A stretch of 64,000 nucleotides of DNA from Lentilitoribacter sp039986595 (GTDB lineage: Bacteria; Pseudomonadota; Alphaproteobacteria; Rhizobiales; Rhizobiaceae), in the NCBI GenBank assembly GCA_039986595.1, contig JBDWQJ010000004.1, positions 744,001-808,000 of the forward strand, read 5' to 3'. Positions 44,574-53,644 of the stretch are shown in pieces. A program made the position numbers and the translations under genes. Under the pieces are notes generated by a model, which had not been told where the DNA came from, searched no databases, and saw nothing but the letters and a program-made list of their open reading frames with translations. How positions within the stretch are numbered: the stretch's first letter is position 1; each line of letters begins with the position of its first letter.

Positions 44574-45737
44574 TTATTGGAGGGTAGCCCAGAAAACACC
44601 GCTTGCTTTTATTGGAAGGAACTTGTCATGAAGTTCTTCGAAGGTTTCCACTGGGTCCAGCTCGGTGAACGCGTCTGGGTGAAACCATTTTGCAAATGCT
44701 TGCAACGCAACAAAATGATAAGGGCTATTGTAAAATTGGTGATACACAGTGTGGAAGCGTTTGTTCTTCACAGCTTCCATTGTTGACCAGCCGTTACGAT
44801 CAGCCAGGCCTTTTAGTCTGTCTTGAACGGCATCATCGGTGGCATCATAACCAAGCAAAACAGCCGTAACGGCTGGGCGCGCAACAGACCAGTTTGCACC
44901 CGTACCAATGATGATTTCTGGCTTATCCGCTAGCACAGCTTCAAAGCTTGCATTGCCACGAAAACCTGGAAGTTTGATCGATCCCCAATTTTTACCACCG
45001 GCTTCATCGATTAGACGGCCAAGATTGGCACTGCCAAAGGTGCTGCAGCAACTATCAGGGTTCCAACCGGCAGCATTTTCAAGGAATACCAGTGGGCGAT
45101 CTTCGCTGCCCATGGTGTCAACAACATTGGTCACACGACGCATTTGCTGAATGTAGTAATCAACAAATTCTTGTGCGTTCTCTTCTTGATCAAATACGCG
45201 GCCCAACAATTGTAGGCTTGGTACTGTGTTTTGTGTTGGGCGCTGTCGGAAGTCAACAAAGATAACGGGAATTCCAGCTTTATCGAGATTTTCGATCACG
45301 CCTGTTTCTTGTGCTTTTAGCAAGTTACCTAAGTTTAAGATCACCAAATCTGCGTTTAGCGAAATGGCGCTTTCAATACTGAAATCACCTGAATAGGGAC
45401 TGCCAAAGTTCTTAATTCCATTTTCGATGCTTGGGAATTTTGCCTTGTATTTTTCAAATGCGTCCGGATCATATTGGATCAGATCATCTTTCCAACCAAT
45501 CACACGTTCAAATGGGTTTTCGCGATCAAGAACTGCAACTGAATAAATCATACGGCCTTCACCGAGGATCACGCGCTCTGCGCCTTTTTTAACCTCAACG
45601 GTGCGTCCGGCGATATCTGTTACAGATATCATTTCTTTTTCCATTGCCGACGCTTCGATGACAGACATTGCCATAAAGGCGGACAACATGAGGGGGATAA
45701 CTCGACCCAAATTAGGGCGAGAAAATTTGATAAACAT
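44574..45737 (-). CDS. Iron/siderophore periplasmic binding protein (TroA-like)
   Basis: 387 residues. The start at 45737 (MFIKFSRPNLGR) has GGAG six bases upstream. Signal peptide, then mature sequence with VTDIAGRTVEVKKGAERVILGEGR typical of COG0614 binding proteins, a vicinal cysteine pair in NPDSCCSTFG, and a long C-terminal domain. Two TGA-N9-TCA boxes lie just upstream, supporting iron regulation. Ligand (siderophore, heme or other iron complex) unknown. Confidence 0.83.
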   Translation of the reverse strand: MFIKFSRPNLGRVIPLMLSAFMAMSVIEASAMEKEMISVTDIAGRTVEVKKGAERVILGEGRMIYSVAVLDRENPFERVIGWKDDLIQYDPDAFEKYKAKFPSIENGIKNFGSPYSGDFSIESAISLNADLVILNLGNLLKAQETGVIENLDKAGIPVIFVDFRQRPTQNTVPSLQLLGRVFDQEENAQEFVDYYIQQMRRVTNVVDTMGSEDRPLVFLENAAGWNPDSCCSTFGSANLGRLIDEAGGKNWGSIKLPGFRGNASFEAVLADKPEIIIGTGANWSVARPAVTAVLLGYDATDDAVQDRLKGLADRNGWSTMEAVKNKRFHTVYHQFYNSPYHFVALQAFAKWFHPDAFTELDPVETFEELHDKFLPIKASGVFWATLQ

Positions 45738-45776
45738 TGCAATCTCCAATTCGAGTTCAAGGCTCGATTTTAAACT

Positions 45777-45791
45777 TGAGTAAAATACTCA
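45777..45791 (-). promoter_or_regulatory. Iron-responsive box 1 (TGA-N9-TCA)
   Basis: Perfect palindrome TGAGTAAAATACTCA, 40 bases before the binding-protein start. TGA-N9-TCA is the iron-responsive operator used by RirA-type regulators in alphaproteobacteria. Confidence 0.7.
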
Positions 45792-45817
45792 TATTAATAA
45801 TTGCAAATAAACAAACA

Positions 45818-45832
45818 TGACTATTAGAGTCA
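45818..45832 (-). promoter_or_regulatory. Iron-responsive box 2 (TGA-N9-TCA)
   Basis: TGACTATTAGAGTCA, a second TGA-N9-TCA site 41 bases from the first (centre to centre). An 11-bp inverted repeat, TTTAAACTTGA (45769-45779) and TCAAGTTTAAA (45830-45840), brackets and partly overlaps both sites. Confidence 0.68.
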
Positions 45833-45949
45833 AGTTTAAATTGGAAACTTTTTTGAAAAATCAATCAATTGATAAATGCGCAGGACATTGTTGAGCAATA
45901 AGCATGCGCATAAAAATAATAATGATGATGTGGCTAAATTGCGGTTTAT

Positions 45950-46876
45950 CTAACGCGGTTCAGAACCGTCATAAGTCTCGCCAAGTGCATAAGGCGCGTG
46001 CAATTTTAAACGCGCACCATTAGATGATATGACAGCTAAGACCGTGATCGTTACGATAAATGGCATTGCAGATAAGAGCTGCGATGGAATGCCAATTCCC
46101 AGTGACTGGGCAACAAGTTCACCCAAGGACACCATGCCAAATAGATAGGCGCCGAGAAAGATACGTCCCGTTTTCCATGTGCCAAATACGACAAGTGCAA
46201 CGGCAATCCAGCCGCGGCCTGCGATCATGCCATCTGCCCATAAAGGGGTATATATTGTTGACGCATAGGCACCTGCAAACCCTGCGAGTAACCCTCCAAA
46301 TGCAACACTGCCAAATCTTATGAACTTTACGCTGTAACTTAAAGCTTCTGCTGCTTTGGGGTTTTCACCCGCTGCACGAATTACAAGCCCTAAGCGGGTT
46401 TTGTTAAGGCAATATGCAATCATAATGGCCAATAGTATTGTCAGATAAACAACGATATTTTGTTGAAACAATACCGGGCCAATAAACGGTAGTTCGCTTA
46501 ATATCGGAATATTGATCGAGCCTGGTGGAGTGATGGTTAAGCTTTCATGTTCTTTTCCGATTAAGGCTGAGAGACCCAATCCCAAAATACCCACCGCCAA
46601 TCCAGTTGCCACTTGGTTAGCCAAAAACGTGATTGAGACAACGGCAAACACAAGTGATACTGCAATACCTGCAAAGCCAGCGATCACAAAGCCAAGTATA
46701 TGGCTGCCTGTTTGATAGGTGACAACAAAGCCAACAGCTGCCGCAACTGCCATCATGCCTTCAACACCTAGATTTAGCATGCCAGATTTTTCAGCGACCA
46801 GTTCTCCTAACGCTGCAAGGAGAAAAACGGTAGCCGCGCTCATGGTGCCTGCAAGGAAAAACTCAAAAGGTGTCAT
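45950..46876 (-). CDS. Nucleoside/purine-type ABC permease 2 (BMP system)
   Basis: 308 residues, about nine helices, with LGELVAEKSGMLNLGVEGMMAVAA (hallmark of NupQ/YufQ-type BPD_transp_2 permeases) and a VRAAGENPKAAEALSYSV-like VIRAAGENPKAAEALSY loop. Last gene of the importer; it overlaps permease 1 by four bases. With the BMP binding protein it should import a nucleoside, purine base or related heterocycle. Confidence 0.88.
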   Translation of the reverse strand: MTPFEFFLAGTMSAATVFLLAALGELVAEKSGMLNLGVEGMMAVAAAVGFVVTYQTGSHILGFVIAGFAGIAVSLVFAVVSITFLANQVATGLAVGILGLGLSALIGKEHESLTITPPGSINIPILSELPFIGPVLFQQNIVVYLTILLAIMIAYCLNKTRLGLVIRAAGENPKAAEALSYSVKFIRFGSVAFGGLLAGFAGAYASTIYTPLWADGMIAGRGWIAVALVVFGTWKTGRIFLGAYLFGMVSLGELVAQSLGIGIPSQLLSAMPFIVTITVLAVISSNGARLKLHAPYALGETYDGSEPR

Positions 46877-47964
46877 GATGATGCGCCTCCCACTTGTTCT
46901 TGCGAAACCTTTCGTGGCTTTAAGCGATAATTTACAAAAGTATAGCTTGCTAGATATGTCACGAGCAGAAGTCCTTGGAAGATATGTACAGAGCTAATCG
47001 GCAAATCCGCCGAGACGAGTGCAATATCGCCGCCGATATGAATGACTGCCAAGAAAAAGGCCGCAAATATAATCCCAATGGGGTGTAGCGCGCCTAAATA
47101 TGCCACGATGATAGCTGAATAACCATATCCTGATGTGACCGAGCGTTGTAGCTGGCCAATGGGGCCAGCAACTTCACTCATCCCTGCAAGGCCTGCTGCC
47201 ATTCCTGCAATTAAAAGACTTTTCCAAACGGCGCCTTTTGAACTAAAGCCTGCATAAGTGGCAGCTTGTGGGGCCAGACCTCCAACAACAAGCTGAAATC
47301 CACCAAAACGTCTTTCCATATAGATCCAAGCAAAGATCGTGAACAAGATTGGGATGACGAGCGAATAGTTCAAACGGAAGCCAAAGATGATGGGTGGAAA
47401 TAAAGCTGCATCTTGAAACATAACTGTTTGTGGGAAATTAAAACCCATTGGATCTTTCCACGGGCCAAGTAAAAGATAATATAAAACCTGAAGCGCAACA
47501 GATGTCAGCATGAGAGTCACTAAGATTTCATTGGCGTTATATTTGGTTTTTAAAAACGCTGCGATTGCCGCCCAGGCCATACCGCCCAATGCGCCAAGAA
47601 TGATCATTGCGGGTAATATAAAAATCGAACTTGAATCTGTTAAAAACACAGGCACGGAACCTGCTGCGATCGCGCCCATGATCATTTGACCTTCAGCGCC
47701 GATGTTCCAGATTTTTGCGCGAAAGCCAATCGCAAGCGCTTGCGCGATTAAAAGCAGTGGGCCGAATTTTAGAAAGATTTCTGATATTGAATAAGCGCTT
47801 TCAAAAGGTTCAATAAAGAATGCATAAAATGTTAGTCCAACAGATTTTCCCTGGAGAAGTAACATAATGCCGCTTAAGAAAATGGTGATCGCAATTGTGA
47901 TGAAAGGCACTGCCATCATGACGCGTCTTGAAGGCGTTACACGCCGCTCAAATTCAAACTGCAT
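46873..47964 (-). CDS. Nucleoside/purine-type ABC permease 1 (BMP system)
   Basis: 363 residues, about nine helices, with GFRAKIWNIGAEGQMIMGAIAAG, TKYNANEILVTLMLTSVALQVLYYLL and PIGQLQRSVTSGYGYSAIIVAYLGAL, typical of NupP/YufP permeases. It overlaps both the ATPase gene (11 bases) and permease 2 (4 bases). Confidence 0.9.
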   Translation of the reverse strand: MQFEFERRVTPSRRVMMAVPFITIAITIFLSGIMLLLQGKSVGLTFYAFFIEPFESAYSISEIFLKFGPLLLIAQALAIGFRAKIWNIGAEGQMIMGAIAAGSVPVFLTDSSSIFILPAMIILGALGGMAWAAIAAFLKTKYNANEILVTLMLTSVALQVLYYLLLGPWKDPMGFNFPQTVMFQDAALFPPIIFGFRLNYSLVIPILFTIFAWIYMERRFGGFQLVVGGLAPQAATYAGFSSKGAVWKSLLIAGMAAGLAGMSEVAGPIGQLQRSVTSGYGYSAIIVAYLGALHPIGIIFAAFFLAVIHIGGDIALVSADLPISSVHIFQGLLLVTYLASYTFVNYRLKPRKVSQEQVGGASS

Positions 47965-49513
47965 GTTCAGTTTCCTCCCGCGTTTCGCCGATCATATATT
48001 CACCAATTTCATCCGGTGTTACATCGCTTGTTGTAAGCGAAGGTGATAGCCGACCACTGCGCAGAACATAAATACGGTCCGTGATTTCAAACAACTCTTC
48101 CAGCTCTTCTGAAATGACCAATATCGCCACACCACTTTCGCGCAGGCTGATGAGCTTTTGTCTGATTTCGTTGGCAGCGCCCACATCAACGCCCCATGTT
48201 GGCTGCGACATGAATAAAAATTTCGGCGCTAACATTAATTCACGACCAACCAGGAACTTTTGTAAGTTGCCGCCAGAAAGTGAATTTGCAGCAGCCGATG
48301 GGCCAGAACATTTGACCTTAAAATCAGTGATGCACTTTTGGGTAAACTGAGTGACGACGTTGTTTTGGATAAAGCCGTTTTTGAGCATTCCATCTTTAAA
48401 CGCTGTAAGAAGTGTATTTTGATTAAGGCTCATTGGGGGTACAGCGCCACGGCCCAGTCTTTCTTCAGGAACAAATGAAAATCCTAAATCACGACGACTT
48501 GTGACATCTTTATTCGTAACGGATTGCCCTAATATCTCAATGGATGATGAAGGTAGATCTCGTCTTAAATCTTCACCTGAAATGATACGCCCGAGCTCCT
48601 GTTGACCGTTTCCAGAAACACCGGCGATGCCGACAATTTCGCCACCAAAAACGGATAAGTTTATGTCTTTAAGTTCAGGTCCAAAAGGATCAGAATTTTT
48701 CGCAGATAAGTTGGTAATTTTAAGAATAGCGTTTTCGCTTTTGTTGGTGCTTTGGCGCTGTTCGATCTTAGGGATGTCACGGCCAATCATCAATGTAGCT
48801 AATTCGTGTGCGCTCTTCTTGTTAGGATCTATGATGCCTGTCACCTTGCCATTACGCAAAATGGTTGCGGTGTCGCAAAGTTCACGAATTTCTTCCAATT
48901 TATGGGAAATGTATAATATCGCAACACCGTTGTTTTGGAGTTTGCGTAGCGCATCAAAGAGTGAGCGCACATGTTGTGGCGGGAGAACGGATGTTGGTTC
49001 ATCCAAAATGAGCAGTTTTAAATCCTGCAACAAGCAACGAATAATTTCTACGCGTTGACGTTGTCCAACCGATAAGGAATTGACCATTGCGCTTGGTTCG
49101 ATCTCAAGCTGGTATTCGCGGCTCACTTGTTTGATCCGCTCAATGAGTTCGCTGCGTGATCCTTTGATAGTCAGCGCGATGTTTTCAACAACCGATAATG
49201 TTTCAAACAAGGAGAAATGCTGGAATACCATGCCGATGCCAAGTTCTCTGGCAATGGATGTATTCCAATTATCCATTTTTTTGCCTTGCCAACATATCTC
49301 ACCTGCATCAGGTGAAACCACACCATAGGCAAGCTTCATGAGTGTGGATTTACCAGCACCATTTTCGCCCAACACTGCATGGATGGAACCGGGGGATACA
49401 TCAAGATCAACCGCATCATTGGCAACTAATGAACCATATATTTTTGTAAGGCCTCGCAAAGATAAAAGCGAAGATTGATCATTATGCATTGCGGTTAGCT
49501 TTCGTTCATCCAT
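47954..49513 (-). CDS. Nucleoside/purine-type ABC ATPase, two domains (BMP system)
   Basis: About 519 residues. N-half: GENGAGKST, signature LSVGQRQRVEIIRCL, LLILDEPTSVLPP. C-half: degenerate GVSGNGQQE, signature LSGGNLQKFLVGREL, and FLFMSQPTWGVDVGAANE, where the usual acidic Walker B residue is absent, as is common in the C-half of this subfamily. The frame extends to 49555, but that start lies beyond the hairpin at 49526-49550; Met at 49513 or 49489 is more likely. Confidence 0.88.
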   Translation of the reverse strand: MDERKLTAMHNDQSSLLSLRGLTKIYGSLVANDAVDLDVSPGSIHAVLGENGAGKSTLMKLAYGVVSPDAGEICWQGKKMDNWNTSIARELGIGMVFQHFSLFETLSVVENIALTIKGSRSELIERIKQVSREYQLEIEPSAMVNSLSVGQRQRVEIIRCLLQDLKLLILDEPTSVLPPQHVRSLFDALRKLQNNGVAILYISHKLEEIRELCDTATILRNGKVTGIIDPNKKSAHELATLMIGRDIPKIEQRQSTNKSENAILKITNLSAKNSDPFGPELKDINLSVFGGEIVGIAGVSGNGQQELGRIISGEDLRRDLPSSSIEILGQSVTNKDVTSRRDLGFSFVPEERLGRGAVPPMSLNQNTLLTAFKDGMLKNGFIQNNVVTQFTQKCITDFKVKCSGPSAAANSLSGGNLQKFLVGRELMLAPKFLFMSQPTWGVDVGAANEIRQKLISLRESGVAILVISEELEELFEITDRIYVLRSGRLSPSLTTSDVTPDEIGEYMIGETREETEHAV

Positions 49514-49525
49514 CGATGGGTGATA

Positions 49526-49550
49526 TGCCCCGATAAAACTTACCGGGGCA
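49526..49550 (-). other. Intercistronic hairpin between BMP binding-protein and ATPase genes
   Basis: Perfect 7-bp GC-rich stem TGCCCCG (49526-49532) and CGGGGCA (49544-49550), 11-base loop, nine bases past the binding-protein stop. No U-run on the transcript strand. Likely protects the upstream binding-protein message. Confidence 0.5.
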
Positions 49551-49558
49551 CTCAATTA

Positions 49559-50647
49559 TTATTTCGGTAGCGGTGAGTTAACACCTTCTACATGCCAATC
49601 AATGCCAAGAATTGCGCCGTCTTCTAGACGTGAACCTGCGGCAACAATTTCTTCACCAGCTTGGTTGAGAATTGGACCATCATAAACGTGACGTGCACCA
49701 GATGCGATTTCAGCTTCAACAGCTTTAATTTTGGCCATCATGTCTGCACTGATGTCAGAGTTCCAGTCTTCGCTGACAACAACATTTTCTTTCATGCCAA
49801 GCCATTGGTTTTGACCTTCAAAATTACCTGCCATGTGTGCTTCTACTGATGCAGTGAAGAACGGTGCCCAATCTGTCTTAACAACACCAAGATATTTTGT
49901 TGGTGCGTATTCTTTCATAGAGCTGTTGAGGTTGAACACGTATGCGCCTTCCTCTTCACCCACTGAAACAACAGATGGTGTATCTTGTGCGTTGGAGAAC
50001 AATACGTCAGAGCCTTGAGCGATCAGCGCTTTTGCAGATGCTTGCGCTTTTGCAGGATCAAACCAAGAGTTGATCCAAATCACATCAACAGTAATTTCAG
50101 GATCAATTGAACGCGCGCCCAATGTGAAGCCGTTTATCGTTGAAATGAGTTCTGGGATCGCAAAAGCTGATACTACACCAAGCTTTTTGGTTTTAGTAAG
50201 TTCAGCTGCAGCCATGCCCATCAAATAGGCGCCTTCAAAATATTTAGCTGTAAATGGTGAGAAGTTTTTTGCAGTTTTGTATCCTGATGCGTGAATGAAA
50301 GTCATATCAGGATTACGCTGTGCAAGCTTTAGGCCACCGTTCATGTAACCAAATGAACCAAGCAACAAGAACTTGTTTCCATCACCAACCATTTTGTTCA
50401 TAATACGGTCAGCATCAGGTCCTTCCTGAATGTTTTCAACGATGTTGAGATTTACTTTATCACCGTATTTTTCTTTTACAGTGTTAAAGCCTTCAACAAG
50501 CGCATGTGACCAGCCCACATCGGCAATTGGTGATGGCAATAACACACCAATGTCAAGGTTTTCAGCTTTTGCTGTAGCGCTGAAACTTGCAGCTGTTACT
50601 GCGGCTGCAAGCGCGACTTTTTTCAAATTTTTAAATGATGGTTTCAT
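49559..50647 (-). CDS. BMP-family periplasmic binding protein (PnrA/Med-like)
   Basis: 362 residues with signal peptide ending SATAKA before ENLDIGVLLPSPIADVGWSHALVEG. The family pattern includes ADRIMNKMVGDGNKFLLLGSFGYM, KYFEGAYLMGMAAAELTKTKKLG and GSDVLFSNAQDTPSVV. BMP/PnrA proteins bind purine nucleosides or bases. It lies between the amidohydrolase gene (23 bases upstream) and the ATPase gene. Confidence 0.88.
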   Translation of the reverse strand: MKPSFKNLKKVALAAAVTAASFSATAKAENLDIGVLLPSPIADVGWSHALVEGFNTVKEKYGDKVNLNIVENIQEGPDADRIMNKMVGDGNKFLLLGSFGYMNGGLKLAQRNPDMTFIHASGYKTAKNFSPFTAKYFEGAYLMGMAAAELTKTKKLGVVSAFAIPELISTINGFTLGARSIDPEITVDVIWINSWFDPAKAQASAKALIAQGSDVLFSNAQDTPSVVSVGEEEGAYVFNLNSSMKEYAPTKYLGVVKTDWAPFFTASVEAHMAGNFEGQNQWLGMKENVVVSEDWNSDISADMMAKIKAVEAEIASGARHVYDGPILNQAGEEIVAAGSRLEDGAILGIDWHVEGVNSPLPK

Positions 50648-50670
50648 CTTAAATTTCTCCAGTTTTAATT

Positions 50671-52053
50671 TTATTGATTATAGATAACGCGTTCCACATG
50701 CGCTGATGCGTCTGCCACCAACTTGCCTTCGTCAAGGCCAATTAATTCACCGTTACGCCAGACGATTTTTCCATTTATGATGGTTAAATCGACCGATGTT
50801 CCAATGCCAAGTTTTGGGATGAGACTTTCTGGATCATGACGCGCACCGACATATTCCAGTTTATTGATGTTAATAGCAAAGAGATCTGCTGCCATGCCTT
50901 CTTTTATTGTGCCGATATCTTTACGACCCAAACAATCAGCACCCCCGCGCGTTGCAAAGTTTAAAAACTCTTTTGGTTGGGGTACGACAAAATCATGATG
51001 GCTCGCAACCAATGCCTGGAGCATATATGAGCTATGGATACAGTGCATCAAGTTTGAATTATCATTGGATGCAGCCCCATCAACACCAAGGCTTATTCGA
51101 ACACCAGCTGTCGCCATTTCTGCAATTGGGGTGACTTCCGCGCCAACAAGATAAACAGGTTCTGGGCAATGGGAAACACCCGTTTTGGTACTTGCAAGTT
51201 TAGCGATTTCCGCACTGTTTAATTCCCAACAATGCGCAAGCCATACGTCATTTCCTAAAAAGCCAATATCTTCGCACCAATCAACGGTGCGCATGCCGCT
51301 GCGCTCGCGCATAACGTCGCTTTCACCTTCACCCAAATGCGTGTGAAGTAGTACGTTTTTATCGCGTGCAAGTTTGACGGATTGCACAAATGTTTCCTTG
51401 TAAGAATTAACCGGCTGACATGGTGCAACAGCAACCTGACGCATCGAGAATTTATCAGCGTTGTGATAGCGATCAATTAAGCGCTCGCAATCTGATATAA
51501 ATTCGTCGGTCGTTTCCAGCATTTCATCGGGGATCGTACTACCTTCAGATTTTGGTAATGTGTTGCCACCGCGCCCTGCATGAAAGCGCATACCCAACAA
51601 TTCAGCGGCTTCAAATTGGCGATCAATGATGTTTTTACCCGCATGGCGGGGGAAGTTATATTGATGGTCAAACGCCGTTGTGCATCCGTGTTTAATCAGT
51701 TCCGCCATTGCGACAACGGAAGACTGATAAAAGCACTCTTCATCGAGCTTTGAAAATATTGGATAGATTAAATCGAGCCATTCAATGACGGAGTATTTTG
51801 TCCAATCAAGATATGCATTATTGCGCACAAAACATTGGAAAAAATGGTGGTGCGTATTGATTAAACCTGGATAAATAAAATGCCCAGATGCATCAATGAT
51901 TTCTGTATCTTTTGGTAGTTGATCAATCGCAATATCTATCTCAATTTTGCAGATCTCACGGTCTTTAATCAAAAGATCACAGTTTCGATAAACGCGTCCA
52001 TCATCATCGCATGTTACAATTGCTTCGCAAGATTTGAGTAAAGTGTAACTCAT
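50671..52053 (-). CDS. Amidohydrolase of the 8-oxoguanine deaminase / ATZ-TRZ type
   Basis: 460 residues. Metal-site motifs of the cytosine/guanine/8-oxoguanine deaminase branch are complete: NTHHHFFQ (HxH, about 67-69), HTHLGEGESD (about 225), a histidine in LAHCWEL, and SLGVDGAASND with the catalytic Asp. It should deaminate an aminopurine or s-triazine-like ring, giving the oxo product and ammonia. It overlaps the GST gene by four bases (ATGA), and the BMP importer follows, so uptake and deamination of a purine-type compound is the likely role. Exact substrate not shown. Confidence 0.82.
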   Translation of the reverse strand: MSYTLLKSCEAIVTCDDDGRVYRNCDLLIKDREICKIEIDIAIDQLPKDTEIIDASGHFIYPGLINTHHHFFQCFVRNNAYLDWTKYSVIEWLDLIYPIFSKLDEECFYQSSVVAMAELIKHGCTTAFDHQYNFPRHAGKNIIDRQFEAAELLGMRFHAGRGGNTLPKSEGSTIPDEMLETTDEFISDCERLIDRYHNADKFSMRQVAVAPCQPVNSYKETFVQSVKLARDKNVLLHTHLGEGESDVMRERSGMRTVDWCEDIGFLGNDVWLAHCWELNSAEIAKLASTKTGVSHCPEPVYLVGAEVTPIAEMATAGVRISLGVDGAASNDNSNLMHCIHSSYMLQALVASHHDFVVPQPKEFLNFATRGGADCLGRKDIGTIKEGMAADLFAININKLEYVGARHDPESLIPKLGIGTSVDLTIINGKIVWRNGELIGLDEGKLVADASAHVERVIYNQ

Positions 52054-52757
52054 TTATGCGCTCCTGCAATTGAAGGTTTTTGTGCACCATAGTCAATTTC
52101 GTGATCTTTAAGCTCGTGCATGGCATAAATTCCCGGCATCGGTATGAAACCATCCAAAGATTTTATTGCATATATCCAATTGCGAATGGCAGGATATTCA
52201 TCGTGATCCAATCCGATATTGGCGCCCACATCTGGGCTTAAGGCCACGTATGGAAAGCAAGCAATATCTGCTATGGTCGGATCTGGACCAGTTAAAAAGC
52301 GATTGCCGTCAAAGGATTGCTCGGTGAGATGGGCTTCTATTTTTCGAAGGGCTGCGCGCCCGCCTTTAACAATTTTATCTTTATCAATTGGCGTCTGAAA
52401 CAGCGCGTTTAAACGTCCTTGACCGATGGTGGAGGTTAAATCGCCAGCAAACCCCAACCATTGGAGGATTTGAGCTTGGGCAGAGATGTTTTTTTCTGGC
52501 CACCAATGTTCTGGTGTATCAAAATTCTTCGCCATCCAAAATAGCATGGCAGGCGTTTCGCTTAGAACCATGTCACTGGTTTTTAAAATAGGGAGCGTAC
52601 CTGCCGGAGAAATCTGCAGCATTTTTTCAGATCGATGTTCGGCACCAGGATAGAACTCGACTGCAACGCGCTCATATTCGATACCTAAAATGCTCGCAAA
52701 AAGACGAATTTTGTAGCAATTGCCCGATAGAGCGTAATCATACAATGTGAAACTCAT
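52050..52757 (-). CDS. Glutathione S-transferase family protein in the Rieske oxygenase operon
   Basis: 235 residues. N-terminal thioredoxin-like domain (MSFTLYDYALSGNCYKIRLF, with Ser in SGNC at the active-site position, and SPAGTLPILKT, SETPAMLFWMA for glutathione contacts) and an alpha-helical C-terminal domain (TGPDPTIADIACFPYVA). Overlaps by four bases with both neighbours. GST-like proteins in methylxanthine demethylase loci (NdmE) play a structural role in the oxygenase complex, and this one could do the same (inference). Confidence 0.87.
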   Translation of the reverse strand: MSFTLYDYALSGNCYKIRLFASILGIEYERVAVEFYPGAEHRSEKMLQISPAGTLPILKTSDMVLSETPAMLFWMAKNFDTPEHWWPEKNISAQAQILQWLGFAGDLTSTIGQGRLNALFQTPIDKDKIVKGGRAALRKIEAHLTEQSFDGNRFLTGPDPTIADIACFPYVALSPDVGANIGLDHDEYPAIRNWIYAIKSLDGFIPMPGIYAMHELKDHEIDYGAQKPSIAGAHK

Positions 52758-53644
52758 TCCGCTGCCACCGAATTGCTTGCTCCTGAGGGTTTCTCAGTTG
52801 GATTTAGCAGTGCGCCGTAGAGCGCTCCGCGTCGCTTGAGCCAACGTCGATAAGCGATAGAGGTCAGATCCGCGCGTGTTGGAATTTCCATTTTGGGATC
52901 AAGAGGCAATTTCGTCGGAACTTGATTTTCTAAAACCGAACGGTCTTGCAAGAAGATCAGCTGTTGAAATTCGATCATTTCAGCCATTGTGCTGTCATCA
53001 TCATACAACGCCATCCACGGCCAAACATCGCATGTTTCTTCGTCAATTGGCTGAACAAAGATGGCGATCACATCCTGAACATCATCGCGACTTGGGCATG
53101 TCTTATATAGAATTGCATTCATCGGTGATGGTACGCGATAGACATAGTCTGTGATGATGCCATCACTTGCTGATTTTGCAGCTTGCGGCTGGAAGAACTT
53201 TACTTTTGTGGCGATCACTTCATCTTTGTCATCATCAATATCAACTGAATAAGGCGCGACTTCTGTGTGTGGTTCAGAGCCTAAAATATCGGTGTGTACA
53301 AATGGGAAATGCGCAATATCTAGAAAGTTTTCAACGGCACGCAATGGAGAGCATCTGACGCGGACAACCCCGCATGGGACAAATCGGCGATCTTTTTCAT
53401 CCGCTTCTGGAACATCAAAGAGTTGTTTTGGTGTCTGTGATGGGCTGGTCCAAAGATGATCATAGGCCTCTTTAACCAACCAATTTTCGCTTTTATGGGT
53501 GACTATTATCTTGCCATCTTGTTTTCTTGAAAGATTGATAGCCATTCCCAAGAGACGTGTTTGGCGAACATCGGGATAAGTTGGAATGCTATCGAGCATG
53601 CCAACCGGGTACCAATATTGTTTTGCTTGATCTAACGCATTCAT
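52754..53644 (-). CDS. Rieske-type oxygenase catalytic subunit lacking the Rieske cluster domain
   Basis: 296 residues, shorter than the ~350-450 of normal oxygenase alpha subunits. The non-heme iron site is complete: ENFLDIAHFPFVH with Asp109 as bridging residue and His112/His117 as ligands, and Asp234 in FLQDRSVLEN as third ligand. The start (AKQYWYPVG...QTRLLGMAINLSR) looks like the first strands of a Rieske domain, but the CxH/CxxH cluster loops are missing; the sequence passes straight to ENWLVKEAYDHLW. It must take electrons from another protein, most likely the Rieske protein encoded immediately upstream and overlapping by four bases. Confidence 0.8.
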   Translation of the reverse strand: MNALDQAKQYWYPVGMLDSIPTYPDVRQTRLLGMAINLSRKQDGKIIVTHKSENWLVKEAYDHLWTSPSQTPKQLFDVPEADEKDRRFVPCGVVRVRCSPLRAVENFLDIAHFPFVHTDILGSEPHTEVAPYSVDIDDDKDEVIATKVKFFQPQAAKSASDGIITDYVYRVPSPMNAILYKTCPSRDDVQDVIAIFVQPIDEETCDVWPWMALYDDDSTMAEMIEFQQLIFLQDRSVLENQVPTKLPLDPKMEIPTRADLTSIAYRRWLKRRGALYGALLNPTEKPSGASNSVAAE

